Assembly: GCF_031954525.1 (NCBI RefSeq)
Contig: NZ_CP134867.1
Coordinates: forward strand, 992,001 to 1,056,000
DNA: 64,000 nucleotides
Direction of reading: 5' to 3'
DNA from: Dyella sp. BiH032
GTDB taxonomy: Bacteria > Pseudomonadota > Gammaproteobacteria > Xanthomonadales > Rhodanobacteraceae
Part shown: positions 52,850-62,634 of the stretch, piece after piece
Position numbering within the stretch: the first letter of the stretch is position 1
How the letters are laid out: every line of letters starts with the position of its first letter
Position numbers and translations under genes: made by a program
The notes under the pieces: generated by a model
Databases searched by the model: none
Told to the model about the DNA's origin: nothing
The model's input: the letters and a program-made list of their open reading frames with translations, nothing else

Positions 52850-53825
52850 GTTCGCCTGGCCGTGGATCGCCATACTGCTGCCGCTTCCCTGGTTGGTGCG
52901 ACGCTGGATGCGCCCGGCGGCGCCGGGGCAGGCGCTGCATCTGCCGCACCCCCAGCTGCGACTGGCCGCCGTCGTGGAAAGCGTTCGGCCCGGTGCGCGC
53001 GCATGGTGGCTCGCGCTCGCCTGGCTTTGCCTGGTCGCTGCTGCGGCGCGGCCGCAATGGGTGGGTCCGCCGCAGGCGCAGCAGCGCAGCGGGCGGGCCA
53101 TGATGCTGGCGGTGGATCTCTCCGGCAGCATGCGGCTGGAAGACATGAAAGTGGCCGGCCAGCCGGTGAGTCGCTTCGGCGCGGTGGAAGCCATCGCAAG
53201 CGACTTCATCGCGCGCCGTGGCGGCGACGAGCTGGGGTTGATCCTGTTCGGCAGCCGTGCCTTCCTCGTCACGCCGCTCACCTACGACCTCGGTGCCGTC
53301 AGCGCGCAGCTGAAGAGTTCCACCGTGGGTCTCGCCGGCACCGAAACGGCCATCGGCGATGCCGTAGCGGTGGCGGTCAAGCGCCTTTCCGCCATGCCGG
53401 AACAGGCGCGCGTTCTGGTGTTGCTGACGGACGGCGTCAACAACGCGGGCAGCATCGCGCCACTCGATGCGGCGCGCGCGGCCAAGGCCGCGGGTGTGCG
53501 CGTCTACACCATCGGTATCGGCGCCACGGAGCTGCGCGTGCCCGACTTCTTCGGCACGCGGGTGGTGAATCCTTCGGCCGATCTCGATGAAGGCATGCTG
53601 CGCACGATGGCCGCGCAGACCGGTGGCCGCTATTTCCGCGCGACCGACACCAGCGAGCTGGCGGCCGCCTATCACGCCATCGATGCGCTCGAGCCGATGC
53701 CGCAGCATGGCCCCGAGTTGAGACCCCGGCACGAACTCTTCCGGTGGCCGCTCCTGGCCGGCGTGCTGAGTTTCCTCGTGGCCATCGCGCCGCTGCGGCG
53801 CCATCGAGCGGGAGCGATCGCATGA
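52842..53825 (+). CDS. BatA-type von Willebrand factor A protein
   Basis: A 327-residue membrane-anchored VWA protein, the BatA equivalent of the MoxR-Bat set. Membrane spans flank a VWA domain whose metal site is intact: LAVDLSGSMRLED near residue 90 supplies DxSxS, and VLLTDGVNNAG near residue 195 supplies the distal Asp. ATG 52842 has GGTGGAGGG upstream and overlaps the DUF4381 gene by 8 bp; an in-frame GTG lies at 52815. The stop overlaps the next start (ATGA). Confidence 0.91.
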   Translation: MPEFAWPWIAILLPLPWLVRRWMRPAAPGQALHLPHPQLRLAAVVESVRPGARAWWLALAWLCLVAAAARPQWVGPPQAQQRSGRAMMLAVDLSGSMRLEDMKVAGQPVSRFGAVEAIASDFIARRGGDELGLILFGSRAFLVTPLTYDLGAVSAQLKSSTVGLAGTETAIGDAVAVAVKRLSAMPEQARVLVLLTDGVNNAGSIAPLDAARAAKAAGVRVYTIGIGATELRVPDFFGTRVVNPSADLDEGMLRTMAAQTGGRYFRATDTSELAAAYHAIDALEPMPQHGPELRPRHELFRWPLLAGVLSFLVAIAPLRRHRAGAIA

Positions 53826-55723
53826 TGGCGTGGTGGCATGACTTCCACTTTCTCCGGCCGTGGTGGTTGCTTGGCCTGCTGCTCGTACCGCTCGTCTATG
53901 CGCTGGCCGCGCGAGGCGGGCGCGAGCGTCGCGAACTGGCTCGGCTGATCGATGCCGAATTGATGCCCTATGTGCTGCAAGGCGCGAGCGCGCGCGGTCG
54001 TGCGTGGCCTCCCATCTTGCTCGCGGCCGGCACGGCGCTGTGTGCGCTGGCGTTTGCCGGGCCGGCCTGGGATCGCGTGGCTTCGCCGCTGTATGCCAGC
54101 CGAGCGGCGCAAGTGGTCGCCGTATCGCTGTCTCGCCACATGCTTGCCCGGGACGTGGCGCCGAGCCGCATCGACCGCGCGCGCTACAAGGCGCGTGACC
54201 TGCTCGCCGCCAACCGTACCGGTCTCAACGGGCTCGTGGCCTACGCCGGCGAGGCCTTCGCCGTGGCGCCGCTCACGACGGACGCCGGCAGCCTCAATGA
54301 TCTGCTCGATGCGCTGTCGCCCGACACGATGCCCACTGACGGCAACGACGCCGCGCAGGCGATCGAGCGCGGCGCGGCCCTGATCCATGACGCCAAGGCC
54401 GGCGGCGGTGACCTCATCGTGTTGACCGACGGCGCCGATGCGGCGGCCCAGGCCGCGGCGCGCCAGGCGCGCCGCGAGGGCGTGCGCGTGTCGGTGCTCG
54501 GTATCGGTACGCCCCAGGGCAGCCCGGTGCCGGACGGCGAAGGCGGACTGTTGCGCGACAACCGCGGCGACGTGGTGGTCGCGCGCCGCGATGACGACGC
54601 ACTGCGGGCCCTGGCCGACGCCGGCGGTGGCCGCTATGTGCCGATCGCGGACGACGACCGCGACATTGCCGCGCTCAAGCCTGGCGATAGTCCGGGGCAG
54701 TCGCTCGTGCAGGCAGACGGGCAGCATGCCGACGAGTGGCAGGATCGCGGCCCCTGGCTGCTGTTGCCGCTGCTTGCCATCGCTGCGCTCGCGTTCCGTC
54801 GCGGTTGGCTGCTGGTGCTTCCGCTGGCGCTGCTGCCATGCCTGCCTTCGACGGCGCAGGCCGGCACCTGGAGCGACCTGTGGCGTCGCCCCGACCAGCA
54901 GGCCGCGGCCGCCCTGCGCCAGGGCGATGCGAAGCAGGCGCAGGCGCTCGCGCGCGACCCGGCCTTGCGCGGCGCGGCTGCCTACCGCGCCGCCGATTAC
55001 GCCGCCGCCGCCGAAGCCTGGCAGGGCGTACCGGGAGCCGATGCGGCCTACAACCTCGGCAACGCGCTGGCGAAGCAGGGGCAGTACAAGGAAGCTATCG
55101 CCGCCTACGATCGCGCGCTGAAGGAAAACCCCGCACTCGCCGACGCCAAGGCCAACCGGCAGGCGGTGGAAGACTGGCTTCGCCAGCAACCGCCGTCGCA
55201 GGACAAGAAGCAGGACGACAAACAGGACAAGCACGGCTCCGGCAAAGGTGACGGCGGCGCCAAGGGTCAGCCCGGCAAGGGCGACGAACAGCAAGGCGAC
55301 AAGAAGGACGACAAGGACAAGCCCGGCGAAGACGCGAAGAACGGCGACCAGGGCGACCGCGCCGACGCCCGGCCCGATGCCGGCAGCAAGGGCGAGCAGA
55401 ACGGCCAGGGTCCCGAAAAGAAAGGGCAGGGCGAAGCCAAGCCGCCATCGGCGCAGGAACAGGCCGAGCAGAAGGCGCAGGCCGAGCAGGCGCGCCAGGC
55501 GCTGCAAAAACAGATGGACCAGGCGCTGCGCGAAGGCAAGGGGGGCGCCGGCGAGTCCTCGCACGAACTCGGTGCCGTGGCTGCGGACGATCCGCAGGCC
55601 AAGTTGCCCGCCGACGTACGCCGGGCACTGCAACGCGTGCCCGACGATCCCGGTGCGCTGTTGCGGCGCAAGTTCGAACTCGAATACCGGCAGCGCCATG
55701 GCGATGCCGGGGAGGGTGATTGA
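53822..55723 (+). CDS. BatB-type VWA domain fused to a TPR BatC-type region
   Basis: A 633-residue fusion. An N-terminal two-span membrane region is followed by a VWA domain (about 96-260), more membrane spans, a TPR segment (about 375-450, YNLGNALAKQGQYKEAIAAYDRALKENP) and a highly charged Lys/Asp/Gly/Gln-rich tail (about 455-580). This is BatB plus BatC in one polypeptide. In the VWA domain the metal site is degenerate: residues 102-106 read S-L-S-R-H where D-x-S-x-S is expected. The distal TDGAD aspartate is present. ATG 53822 overlaps the BatA stop. Confidence 0.88.
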   Translation: MMAWWHDFHFLRPWWLLGLLLVPLVYALAARGGRERRELARLIDAELMPYVLQGASARGRAWPPILLAAGTALCALAFAGPAWDRVASPLYASRAAQVVAVSLSRHMLARDVAPSRIDRARYKARDLLAANRTGLNGLVAYAGEAFAVAPLTTDAGSLNDLLDALSPDTMPTDGNDAAQAIERGAALIHDAKAGGGDLIVLTDGADAAAQAAARQARREGVRVSVLGIGTPQGSPVPDGEGGLLRDNRGDVVVARRDDDALRALADAGGGRYVPIADDDRDIAALKPGDSPGQSLVQADGQHADEWQDRGPWLLLPLLAIAALAFRRGWLLVLPLALLPCLPSTAQAGTWSDLWRRPDQQAAAALRQGDAKQAQALARDPALRGAAAYRAADYAAAAEAWQGVPGADAAYNLGNALAKQGQYKEAIAAYDRALKENPALADAKANRQAVEDWLRQQPPSQDKKQDDKQDKHGSGKGDGGAKGQPGKGDEQQGDKKDDKDKPGEDAKNGDQGDRADARPDAGSKGEQNGQGPEKKGQGEAKPPSAQEQAEQKAQAEQARQALQKQMDQALREGKGGAGESSHELGAVAADDPQAKLPADVRRALQRVPDDPGALLRRKFELEYRQRHGDAGEGD

Positions 55724-57411
55724 TGGTTCCGTTCCGTCTCCGCTGGTGCCTGTGCCTGCTGCTCTGGTGCCTGCCTTGGGTCGCCATGGCGGCCGAGGTG
55801 CGTGCCGTGCTGGACCGCGACAAGGTGCAGCTCGGCGAGACCGTGACGCTCAATCTGCAGGTCGAAGGCGGCAGCGTGGGCACGCCCGATCTTTCGGGCC
55901 TGGCCGCCGACTTCGACGTGCTGGGCACGTCGAGCAACACCAGCGTGAGCATCGTCAACGGCCGCCGCACCGCCGAATTCACCTATGGCATCGCCCTGCG
56001 GCCCAAGCGCATCGGTCGCCTGCAGATCCCCGCCCTGGCGTTCGCCGGGGGCAACACGGCCCCGCTGCAGCTCGACGTGTCGGCTTCCGACAACCAGGCC
56101 GCGGCGACCACCGGGAAGGATCTCTTCGTGGAGGCGGCGGCGGAGCCCGGCACTGCCTACGTCGGCCAGCAGATGACCTACGTGGTGCGCCTGTACTTCG
56201 CCGCGAGCCTCAGCAACGGCGCCATGGACGAACCGCAGGCCAGCGGCGCGGAGCTGAGCAAGCTGGGTGATGACGCCAACTACCAGGCCGAGCGCGGCGG
56301 GCGCCGCTACAACGTGATCGAGCGACGCTACGCCCTGATCCCGCAACGCGCGGGCCGCCTTGAGGTCGGCCCGGTGGCGTTCCAGGGCGAACTGATCGAC
56401 ATGGCCGATCCCAACAGTTTCTTCGGGAGTACGCGCCCGGTGTCGGCGGCCTCGCCCGCGGTGACGGTCGAAGTGCGGCCCGTGCCCGCCGGCATCGGGA
56501 AAACCGCGTGGCTCCCGGCGCGCGATCTCTCGCTGTCGCTGGAAGGGCGGCCCGAGCAGGGCCAGCTGCGGGTGGGCCAGGCGTTGAACCTGACCATGAC
56601 GGTGCAGGCGACCGGCCTGCCTTACGAAACCCTGCCCGCGCTGAGCCTGCCCCACCTGGAGGGGGCGACGGTCTACCCGGACAAGCCGGTCAATGGCACG
56701 CGCCTGGACGGCTCATGGCTCGTCGGACGCCGGCAGCAATCCTTCGCTGTGGTGCCCAACCGGGCGGGCGAGCTGGTGATTCCCGAAACCACGCTCACCT
56801 GGTGGAACGTGCGCACCGACAAGGCCGAGGTCGCACGCATTCCCGAGCATCGCTACACCGTGCTGCCCGCCGCCGGCGCAGCCGCGGCTACCGTACAGCC
56901 CGCGACCGCGTCGGCGCCCAGCGACCAACCCACTTCGGCCGCTTTGCCTGGGCCGGAGCGAGGTCTGCTCTGGCGCTGGATCGCGCTGGGCAGCCTGGGG
57001 TTGTGGCTGGTCACTCTGGCGGGATGGTGGTGGTGGCGCCGAGCTGGTCGGCCAATTCCTCCCGCCGCGCCCAGGGCGGCACCGGCGAGCGGCAAGCAGG
57101 CACGCGCCGCCTTCCTCGCCGCGGCGCGTGGCGGCGACCCGTCCGCACAGGCACAGGCGCTGCTGGCCTGGGCGAGGATCGAACGCCCGGGACTGGCGAA
57201 TCTGAGTGCGCTGTCGGCTGCGCTGGACGCGGCGCCGCAGCGCGAGGCGATCGACGCATTGCAGCGCCGGCTCTTCGCGCCCGCGGGCGGCGCCGAGCCT
57301 GGCGACCGCCTGGCCGCCGCCTTCCGCGACGGCTTCCGCTGGCGCGCGACCGGCGAGCCGGAAGCGGATGCCTCGGGCCTGCCGCCTCTTTACCCGTTCA
57401 AGCTGGAATGA
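55723..57411 (+). CDS. BatD-type protein
   Basis: A 562-residue protein, the BatD member of the MoxR-Bat set. It has an N-terminal signal peptide (cleavage after MAAE region near residue 23), repeated beta-rich periplasmic domains (ETVTLNLQVEGGS, VGQQMTYVVRLYFA and so on), one transmembrane helix near residues 410-430 (ALGSLGLWLVTLAGWWWW) and a short cytoplasmic tail. ATG 55723 has GGAGGG six bases upstream and overlaps the previous stop (TGATG); a TTG one codon earlier is also in frame. It ends the operon; no terminator is clear. Confidence 0.9.
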   Translation: MVPFRLRWCLCLLLWCLPWVAMAAEVRAVLDRDKVQLGETVTLNLQVEGGSVGTPDLSGLAADFDVLGTSSNTSVSIVNGRRTAEFTYGIALRPKRIGRLQIPALAFAGGNTAPLQLDVSASDNQAAATTGKDLFVEAAAEPGTAYVGQQMTYVVRLYFAASLSNGAMDEPQASGAELSKLGDDANYQAERGGRRYNVIERRYALIPQRAGRLEVGPVAFQGELIDMADPNSFFGSTRPVSAASPAVTVEVRPVPAGIGKTAWLPARDLSLSLEGRPEQGQLRVGQALNLTMTVQATGLPYETLPALSLPHLEGATVYPDKPVNGTRLDGSWLVGRRQQSFAVVPNRAGELVIPETTLTWWNVRTDKAEVARIPEHRYTVLPAAGAAAATVQPATASAPSDQPTSAALPGPERGLLWRWIALGSLGLWLVTLAGWWWWRRAGRPIPPAAPRAAPASGKQARAAFLAAARGGDPSAQAQALLAWARIERPGLANLSALSAALDAAPQREAIDALQRRLFAPAGGAEPGDRLAAAFRDGFRWRATGEPEADASGLPPLYPFKLE

Positions 57412-57625
57412 CCCTCCTGCGGGAGCTGATTCACAATGAATCGGTACCGGCCGCTCCCGGCCATGCGTTCCGGCAGTCTCCATGTCCCCTCGAGGCGTCC
57501 CGACATGGGCGGTCGCCTCGTTCACGGTCCTGGCTGCATGCCCGTGGCCGATATCGGCGATGATGGCCGGCGATGGGGTTCGGCCCGGACGCATGGGCTG
57601 CCCGCTCGGCGTACTGCCGTGGTTT

Positions 57626-57648
57626 CGCAAAATATTGCGCCGTATGCT
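57626..57648 (+). promoter_or_regulatory. Possible MarR operator and -10 upstream of the MarR gene
   Basis: An inverted repeat CGCAA (57626-57630) AATA TTGCG (57635-57639) is followed by TATGCT at 57643-57648. The arrangement fits autorepression, but a -35 is not clear. The remainder of the 279-bp gap has no recognisable gene. Confidence 0.35.
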
Positions 57649-57690
57649 TGCCGCCGGGGCGCCCCGGGCGGGCGGAGGTTCTAGGAAGAC

Positions 57691-58155
57691 ATGAAGACCG
57701 AAGACATCTCGTTCGGCTATCTGCTCAATGACGTCACCTTGCTGTTCCGCAAGCATTTCGACCGCCGCGCGGTGAAGTTCGGGCTGACGCGCGCGCAGTG
57801 GCGCGCGACCAAGATGCTGTATCACCGCGAAGGCCTGCGGCAGACCGAACTGGCGGAGTTCCTCGAGATGGAGCCGATCGCCGTGGGGCGCGTCATCGAC
57901 CGCCTGCAGGCCGCCGGTTTCGTCGAGCGGCGGCCCGATCCGCGGGACCGCCGCGCCTGGCGCCTGTACGTGACCGAGCAGGCCAGAGGCGTGATTGCCG
58001 ACATGGAGCTGATCGGCCGCGGCCTGCGCAAGGACGCGACCAAGGGCATCGAATTGCACGAAATGCAGCAGGCGATGGATGTGCTCAATCGCATCAAGGA
58101 CAACCTGCAGGCGCTGGACCAGCCCAGCGACGCGGAACATCCTGCGGCAGTCTAG
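57691..58155 (+). CDS. MarR family transcriptional regulator
   Basis: A 154-residue winged-helix MarR regulator. The recognition helix region is RQTELAEFLEMEPIAVGRVIDRL (residues 50-72) and the wing RPDPRDRRAWRLY carries the DxR motif. Such genes often repress an adjacent efflux pump, and here an RND adaptor and transporter follow on the same strand 203 bp downstream. AGGA lies five bases before ATG 57691. The ligand is unknown. Confidence 0.93.
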   Translation: MKTEDISFGYLLNDVTLLFRKHFDRRAVKFGLTRAQWRATKMLYHREGLRQTELAEFLEMEPIAVGRVIDRLQAAGFVERRPDPRDRRAWRLYVTEQARGVIADMELIGRGLRKDATKGIELHEMQQAMDVLNRIKDNLQALDQPSDAEHPAAV

Positions 58156-58358
58156 ACGTCCGCAACGGCCGCCATGGCGGCCGGCGACTGACCAGTGCCA
58201 TTGGTCCTTGTCGTGACAGGGAATTCTCCCGGCATAGTAGGGGTCTTTTTGGCGCGCACGCCGCCGCCGTCCCCAAACCCGGCGAAGGATCGCTGGCCGG
58301 TAGCGCAGCGGTTCCCGGAAGGAATGCGTGCCGGCCGAACTAGCGGATAGCGAGTCCC

Positions 58359-59492
58359 ATGCCCTGGAAGAAACTGCTCCTGATCGTGCTCGCGCTGGCG
58401 CTGCTGGGTGTAGCGATGATCGTGTTCCGTGGCCGTCATGACGCCACGCCTTCGCTGGGCAATCCGTCGGGCGCGCAGAACGGCGAAGTTCCCGTTCAGG
58501 TGGCTGCGGCCACGCGCGGCGACGTCGACCTCAGCCTGAAGCTGGTGGGACGCGCCGAAGCCTTTTCCACGGTGACCTTGCGCTCGCGCGTTTCGGGCCA
58601 GCTGCAGACGCTTGCGTTCAAGCCCGGCGCCCAGGTGAAGAAGGGCGACCTGCTGATCCAGATCGATCCCAGTCTGCTCAAGGCTCAGCTCGATCAGGCG
58701 CGCGGCGCGGTCGCGCGCGACCAGGCTCAGCTGCAGAAGGCCGAGGCCGACCAGAAGCGCTACAGCGAAATACTCGCCAAGGGCTTCGTGTCGAAAGCCG
58801 ACTACGACACCTACCAGGCCAACCTGGCCATCGCCCGGGCCACCCTGCAGAGCGACCTCGCCGCGCAGGAAACCGCGCAGACGCAGCTCGATTACGCGCG
58901 CATCGTCGCGCCGTTCGACGGCGTGATCGGTTCGCCGCTGGTCTGGCCAGGCGCGCAGGTCACCGCCGACAGCACCGACCTGGTAGTGCTCAACCAGATC
59001 GAGCCCATGCGCATCGCTTTCAGCATTCCCGAGGAAAGCCTCGCCTCGGTGCGCGCCGCGCAAGCGCGCGGCGACGTGCCGGTGCAGGCCGCGATCCCGG
59101 GCGACAAGGGGCAGCCGCTGGGCGGCGTGCTGGAGTTCATCGACAACGCCGTCGACGCCACCACCGGCACCATCGTGGTGAAGGGCCGCTTCGCCAATGC
59201 GGACCATCGCCTCACGTCCGGCCAGTTCGTGCAGGTGACTTTGCCGACCACGCGCATCGCCAATGCGGTGACGGTGCCGGTGGAAGCGCTGCAGAGTTCG
59301 GCCAAGGGCAGTTTCGTGTTCGTGCTGGGCCATGACGGCAAGGTGCAGCAGCGCTACGTCACGCCGGGCCCGGCCGCCGGCCCGCGGCTGGTCATCGACA
59401 AGGGCGTGGAACCGGGGGAGCAGGTGGTGACCGAGGGCCAGATGCTGCTGGTCGACGGCGCCCGTGCCCGCGTGAAAGCGCCGACGCCATGA
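58359..59492 (+). CDS. RND efflux periplasmic adaptor subunit
   Basis: A 377-residue membrane fusion protein that couples the RND pump to an outer membrane channel. An N-terminal transmembrane segment (LLLIVLALALLGVAMIVF) is followed by a lipoyl-like domain split by a coiled-coil hairpin (DQARGAVARDQAQLQKAEADQKRY, residues 107-130), a beta-barrel and a C-terminal membrane-proximal domain. Closest in pattern to MdtA-like adaptors. ATG 58359 overlaps nothing upstream; the stop overlaps the transporter start (ATGA). No outer membrane channel gene is in the window. Confidence 0.92.
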   Translation: MPWKKLLLIVLALALLGVAMIVFRGRHDATPSLGNPSGAQNGEVPVQVAAATRGDVDLSLKLVGRAEAFSTVTLRSRVSGQLQTLAFKPGAQVKKGDLLIQIDPSLLKAQLDQARGAVARDQAQLQKAEADQKRYSEILAKGFVSKADYDTYQANLAIARATLQSDLAAQETAQTQLDYARIVAPFDGVIGSPLVWPGAQVTADSTDLVVLNQIEPMRIAFSIPEESLASVRAAQARGDVPVQAAIPGDKGQPLGGVLEFIDNAVDATTGTIVVKGRFANADHRLTSGQFVQVTLPTTRIANAVTVPVEALQSSAKGSFVFVLGHDGKVQQRYVTPGPAAGPRLVIDKGVEPGEQVVTEGQMLLVDGARARVKAPTP

Positions 59493-62400
59493 ACCTGCCC
59501 GAGCTGTGCATCCGCCGTCCGGTGATGACCACGCTGCTGATGGCGGCGCTGCTGGTGTTCGGCATCGCGGCGTATCCGCGGCTGCCGGTGAACGAACTGC
59601 CGAACGTCGACTTCCCCACCATCAATATCAGCGCGAGCCTGCCGGGCGCCTCGCCTGAAACCATGGCCTCGGCGGTGGCCACGCCGCTGGAATCGCAGCT
59701 TTCGACCATCGCCGGCATCAGCTCGATGAGTTCGACCAGCGCGCTGGGTTCGACCAACATCACCATCACCTTCGAGCTGGACCGCAACATCGACGGCGCC
59801 GCGCAGGACGTGCAGTCGGCCATCTCCGCCGCGCAGCGCCAGTTGCCGAAGGAAATGACCACGCCACCCACCTTCCGCAAGGTGAACCCCGCCGACGCGC
59901 CGATCCTGTTCCTCACCATGACTTCGTCGACGCTGCCGATGTCGCAGGTGGACGAATACGCCGAAACGGAACTGGCGCAGCGCTTGTCGATGGTCGACGG
60001 CGTGGCGCAGGTGAACGTCTACGGCTCGCAGAAGTACGCCGTGCGCGTGAGCGTGGACCCGGCGCGGCTGGTCGGCACCGGCGTCGGCATCGACCAGGTG
60101 CAGAGCGCCATCGCCGCCGCCAACGTCAATCAGGCCACCGGCTCGCTGTACGGCTCGCGCCAGCAGCTGCCGATCCGCAGCGATGGCCAGCTCATGCGCG
60201 CGGAGGCCTATAACGACGTCGTGGTGGCGTACCGCAACGGTGCGCCGGTGCGCATCCGCGATCTCGGCCGCGCCTTCGACAGCGTGCAGAACGATCTGGC
60301 CGCCAGCTGGTACAACGGCGAGCGCGCCATCGTGCTCGCCATCCAGCGCCAGCCCGGCGCCAACACCGTCGAGACGGTGGACCGCATCAAGGCGCTGCTG
60401 CCGGGCTTCACCGCCGGCCTGCCGCCTTCGGTGAAGCTCAACACACTGTATGACCGCTCCATCTCGATCCGCGCCTCGGTCGAAGATGTGCAGTTCACCC
60501 TGGTGCTGGCGGGCGTGCTGGTGGTGCTGGTGATCTACCTGTTCCTCGGCAATCTCTCGGCCACGGTGATTCCGGCCGTCGCGCTGCCGATCTCGGTCAT
60601 CGGTACGTTCGGTGTGATGTACGGCCTGGGCTACAGCCTGGACAACCTCTCGCTGCTGGCGCTCACGCTCGCGGTCGGCTTCGTGGTGGACGACGCCATC
60701 GTGATGCTGGAGAACATCGTGCGCCACATGGAGGCCGGGTTGCCGCCATACGAGGCCTCGCTCAAGGGCGCCAGCGAAATCGGCTTCACCATCTTCTCGA
60801 TGACCCTGTCACTGATCGCGGTATTCATCCCGGTCATGTTCATGGGCGGCATCGTGGGACGCCTGTTCCACGAGTTCGCCGTCACCATCAGCGTGTCGAT
60901 CCTGATCTCGGGCATCGTGGCGATCACGCTGACACCGATGCTGTGCAGCCGTTTCATCCGCGCGCACGACCATGAGCACAAGAACTGGTTGATCGCAGGC
61001 TTCGACCGCGCCTTCGGCGCAGTACAGAACGGTTACGCCTCCAGCCTGCGCTGGTGCATGGACCGGCCGCTGCTGGTGCTGGCCGGCTTTGCGCTGAGCC
61101 TGGCGGCGACGGCGCTGTTGTTCTACGTGACGCCCAAGGATTTCATTCCGGCCGGCGATACGGGGCAGCTACGCGTCACCACCGAAGGTCCGCAGGACGT
61201 CTCATTCGACAGCATGGTGGCCAGGCAGCAGAAGCTCGCCGAGATCGTCGCCGCCGACCCGAACATCGCCGGCTACATGTCCAGCGTAGGCGCGGGCGGT
61301 CCGCGCAGCACGGTCAACAATGGCTCGCTGCTGCTCCTGCTCAAGCCGGCGGGCGACCGTGAGCTCGGGCCGGACGGCATCATCCAGGAGCTGCGCAAGA
61401 AATTCGCGGACGTGCCGGGCATCCGCACCTACCTCCAGAATCCGCCATCGATCCAGATTGGCGGCCGCCAATCGAAGGCGCAGTACCAGTACACGCTGCA
61501 ATCGATCGATCTGCCGCTGCTGTACGACTGGAGCGCGCGCGTCACCCAGGCGTTCCAGCAGTTGCCCGGGTTCCAGGACGTCACCAATGACCTGGATCTC
61601 AACAGTCCGTCGATCATGGTGGAAGTCAACCGCGACAAGCTGGCGACGCTGGGGCTGAGCATGGCGCAGGTGCAGTCCGCGCTAGGCGCGGCGTTCGGGC
61701 AGAACCAGATCTCGACCATCTACGGCGCGGCGACGCAGTACTGGGTGATCCTGCAGGTCGCACGCTCACTGCAGAACGATCCCAACGTGCTGTCGCAGCT
61801 CTACGTGACTTCCTCCAGCGGCACGCTGATCCCCCTCAACACCGTGGCGACCTTCAAGCGCAAGCCGCAGGTGCTGACGGTGAACCACCAGGGCCAGCTG
61901 CCGGCCGTGACGGTGTCGTTCAACCTCGCGCCCGGCGTCAGCTTGAGCCAGGCGGTCCAGCGCATCGATGCTGCGATGGACCGCATTGGCCTGCCGGCCA
62001 CGATCAGCGGCAGCGTGCAAGGCACTGCGCAGGCGTTCCAGGACTCCATGCAGGGCATGGGCCTGCTGCTGTTGCTGGCGGTATTCGTGATCTATCTCGT
62101 GCTGGGCATTCTGTACGAGAGCTTCATCCACCCGCTGACCATTCTTTCCGGCTTGCCCGCCGCGGCGGTGGGTGCGCTGCTCACGCTGGTCATCTTCAAC
62201 GCTTCGCTCGATCTGTTCGCGTTCGTGGGTATCGTGATGCTGATCGGCATCGTGAAGAAGAACGCGATCATGATGATCGACTTCGCGCTGGAGCGTCAGC
62301 GCGAGGAGGGGATGGCGCCGGCGGTGGCGATCTACGAAGCCTGCAAGGTGCGCTTCCGTCCGATCATGATGACGACGATGGCGGCGTTCGCCGGTACGTT

Positions 62401-62593
62401 GCCGATTGCGTTGGGGATCGGTGCGGGGGCGGAGACGCGGCGGCCGCTGGGGTTGGCGGTGGTGGGTGGTTTGGCGGTGTCGCAGGTGTTGACGTTGTAT
62501 TTGACGCCGGTGATTTATTTGTATCTTGATCGCTTGCAGCAGCGGTTTTCTCGTAAGGGTGGAAGGGGTGAGTTGGCGGGTGGCGCGCGTTAA
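59489..62593 (+). CDS. RND family efflux transporter permease
   Basis: A 1034-residue inner membrane proton antiporter of the resistance-nodulation-division (HAE1-like) group. Twelve transmembrane segments and two large periplasmic loops are present. The TM4 aspartates are seen in VGFVVDDAIVMLENI and the TM10 lysine in GIVKKNAIMMIDFAL, which form the proton relay. The N-terminus (LPELCIRRPVMTTLLM) is typical. It is cotranscribed with the adaptor. The end of the gene has lower codon bias than the rest (run of T-rich third positions from about 62440). Confidence 0.95.
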   Translation: MNLPELCIRRPVMTTLLMAALLVFGIAAYPRLPVNELPNVDFPTINISASLPGASPETMASAVATPLESQLSTIAGISSMSSTSALGSTNITITFELDRNIDGAAQDVQSAISAAQRQLPKEMTTPPTFRKVNPADAPILFLTMTSSTLPMSQVDEYAETELAQRLSMVDGVAQVNVYGSQKYAVRVSVDPARLVGTGVGIDQVQSAIAAANVNQATGSLYGSRQQLPIRSDGQLMRAEAYNDVVVAYRNGAPVRIRDLGRAFDSVQNDLAASWYNGERAIVLAIQRQPGANTVETVDRIKALLPGFTAGLPPSVKLNTLYDRSISIRASVEDVQFTLVLAGVLVVLVIYLFLGNLSATVIPAVALPISVIGTFGVMYGLGYSLDNLSLLALTLAVGFVVDDAIVMLENIVRHMEAGLPPYEASLKGASEIGFTIFSMTLSLIAVFIPVMFMGGIVGRLFHEFAVTISVSILISGIVAITLTPMLCSRFIRAHDHEHKNWLIAGFDRAFGAVQNGYASSLRWCMDRPLLVLAGFALSLAATALLFYVTPKDFIPAGDTGQLRVTTEGPQDVSFDSMVARQQKLAEIVAADPNIAGYMSSVGAGGPRSTVNNGSLLLLLKPAGDRELGPDGIIQELRKKFADVPGIRTYLQNPPSIQIGGRQSKAQYQYTLQSIDLPLLYDWSARVTQAFQQLPGFQDVTNDLDLNSPSIMVEVNRDKLATLGLSMAQVQSALGAAFGQNQISTIYGAATQYWVILQVARSLQNDPNVLSQLYVTSSSGTLIPLNTVATFKRKPQVLTVNHQGQLPAVTVSFNLAPGVSLSQAVQRIDAAMDRIGLPATISGSVQGTAQAFQDSMQGMGLLLLLAVFVIYLVLGILYESFIHPLTILSGLPAAAVGALLTLVIFNASLDLFAFVGIVMLIGIVKKNAIMMIDFALERQREEGMAPAVAIYEACKVRFRPIMMTTMAAFAGTLPIALGIGAGAETRRPLGLAVVGGLAVSQVLTLYLTPVIYLYLDRLQQRFSRKGGRGELAGGAR

Positions 62594-62634
62594 GTGGCGA
62601 TATCGCTCGGTTGTCGCCTTGTGGCCAGCCTTGT

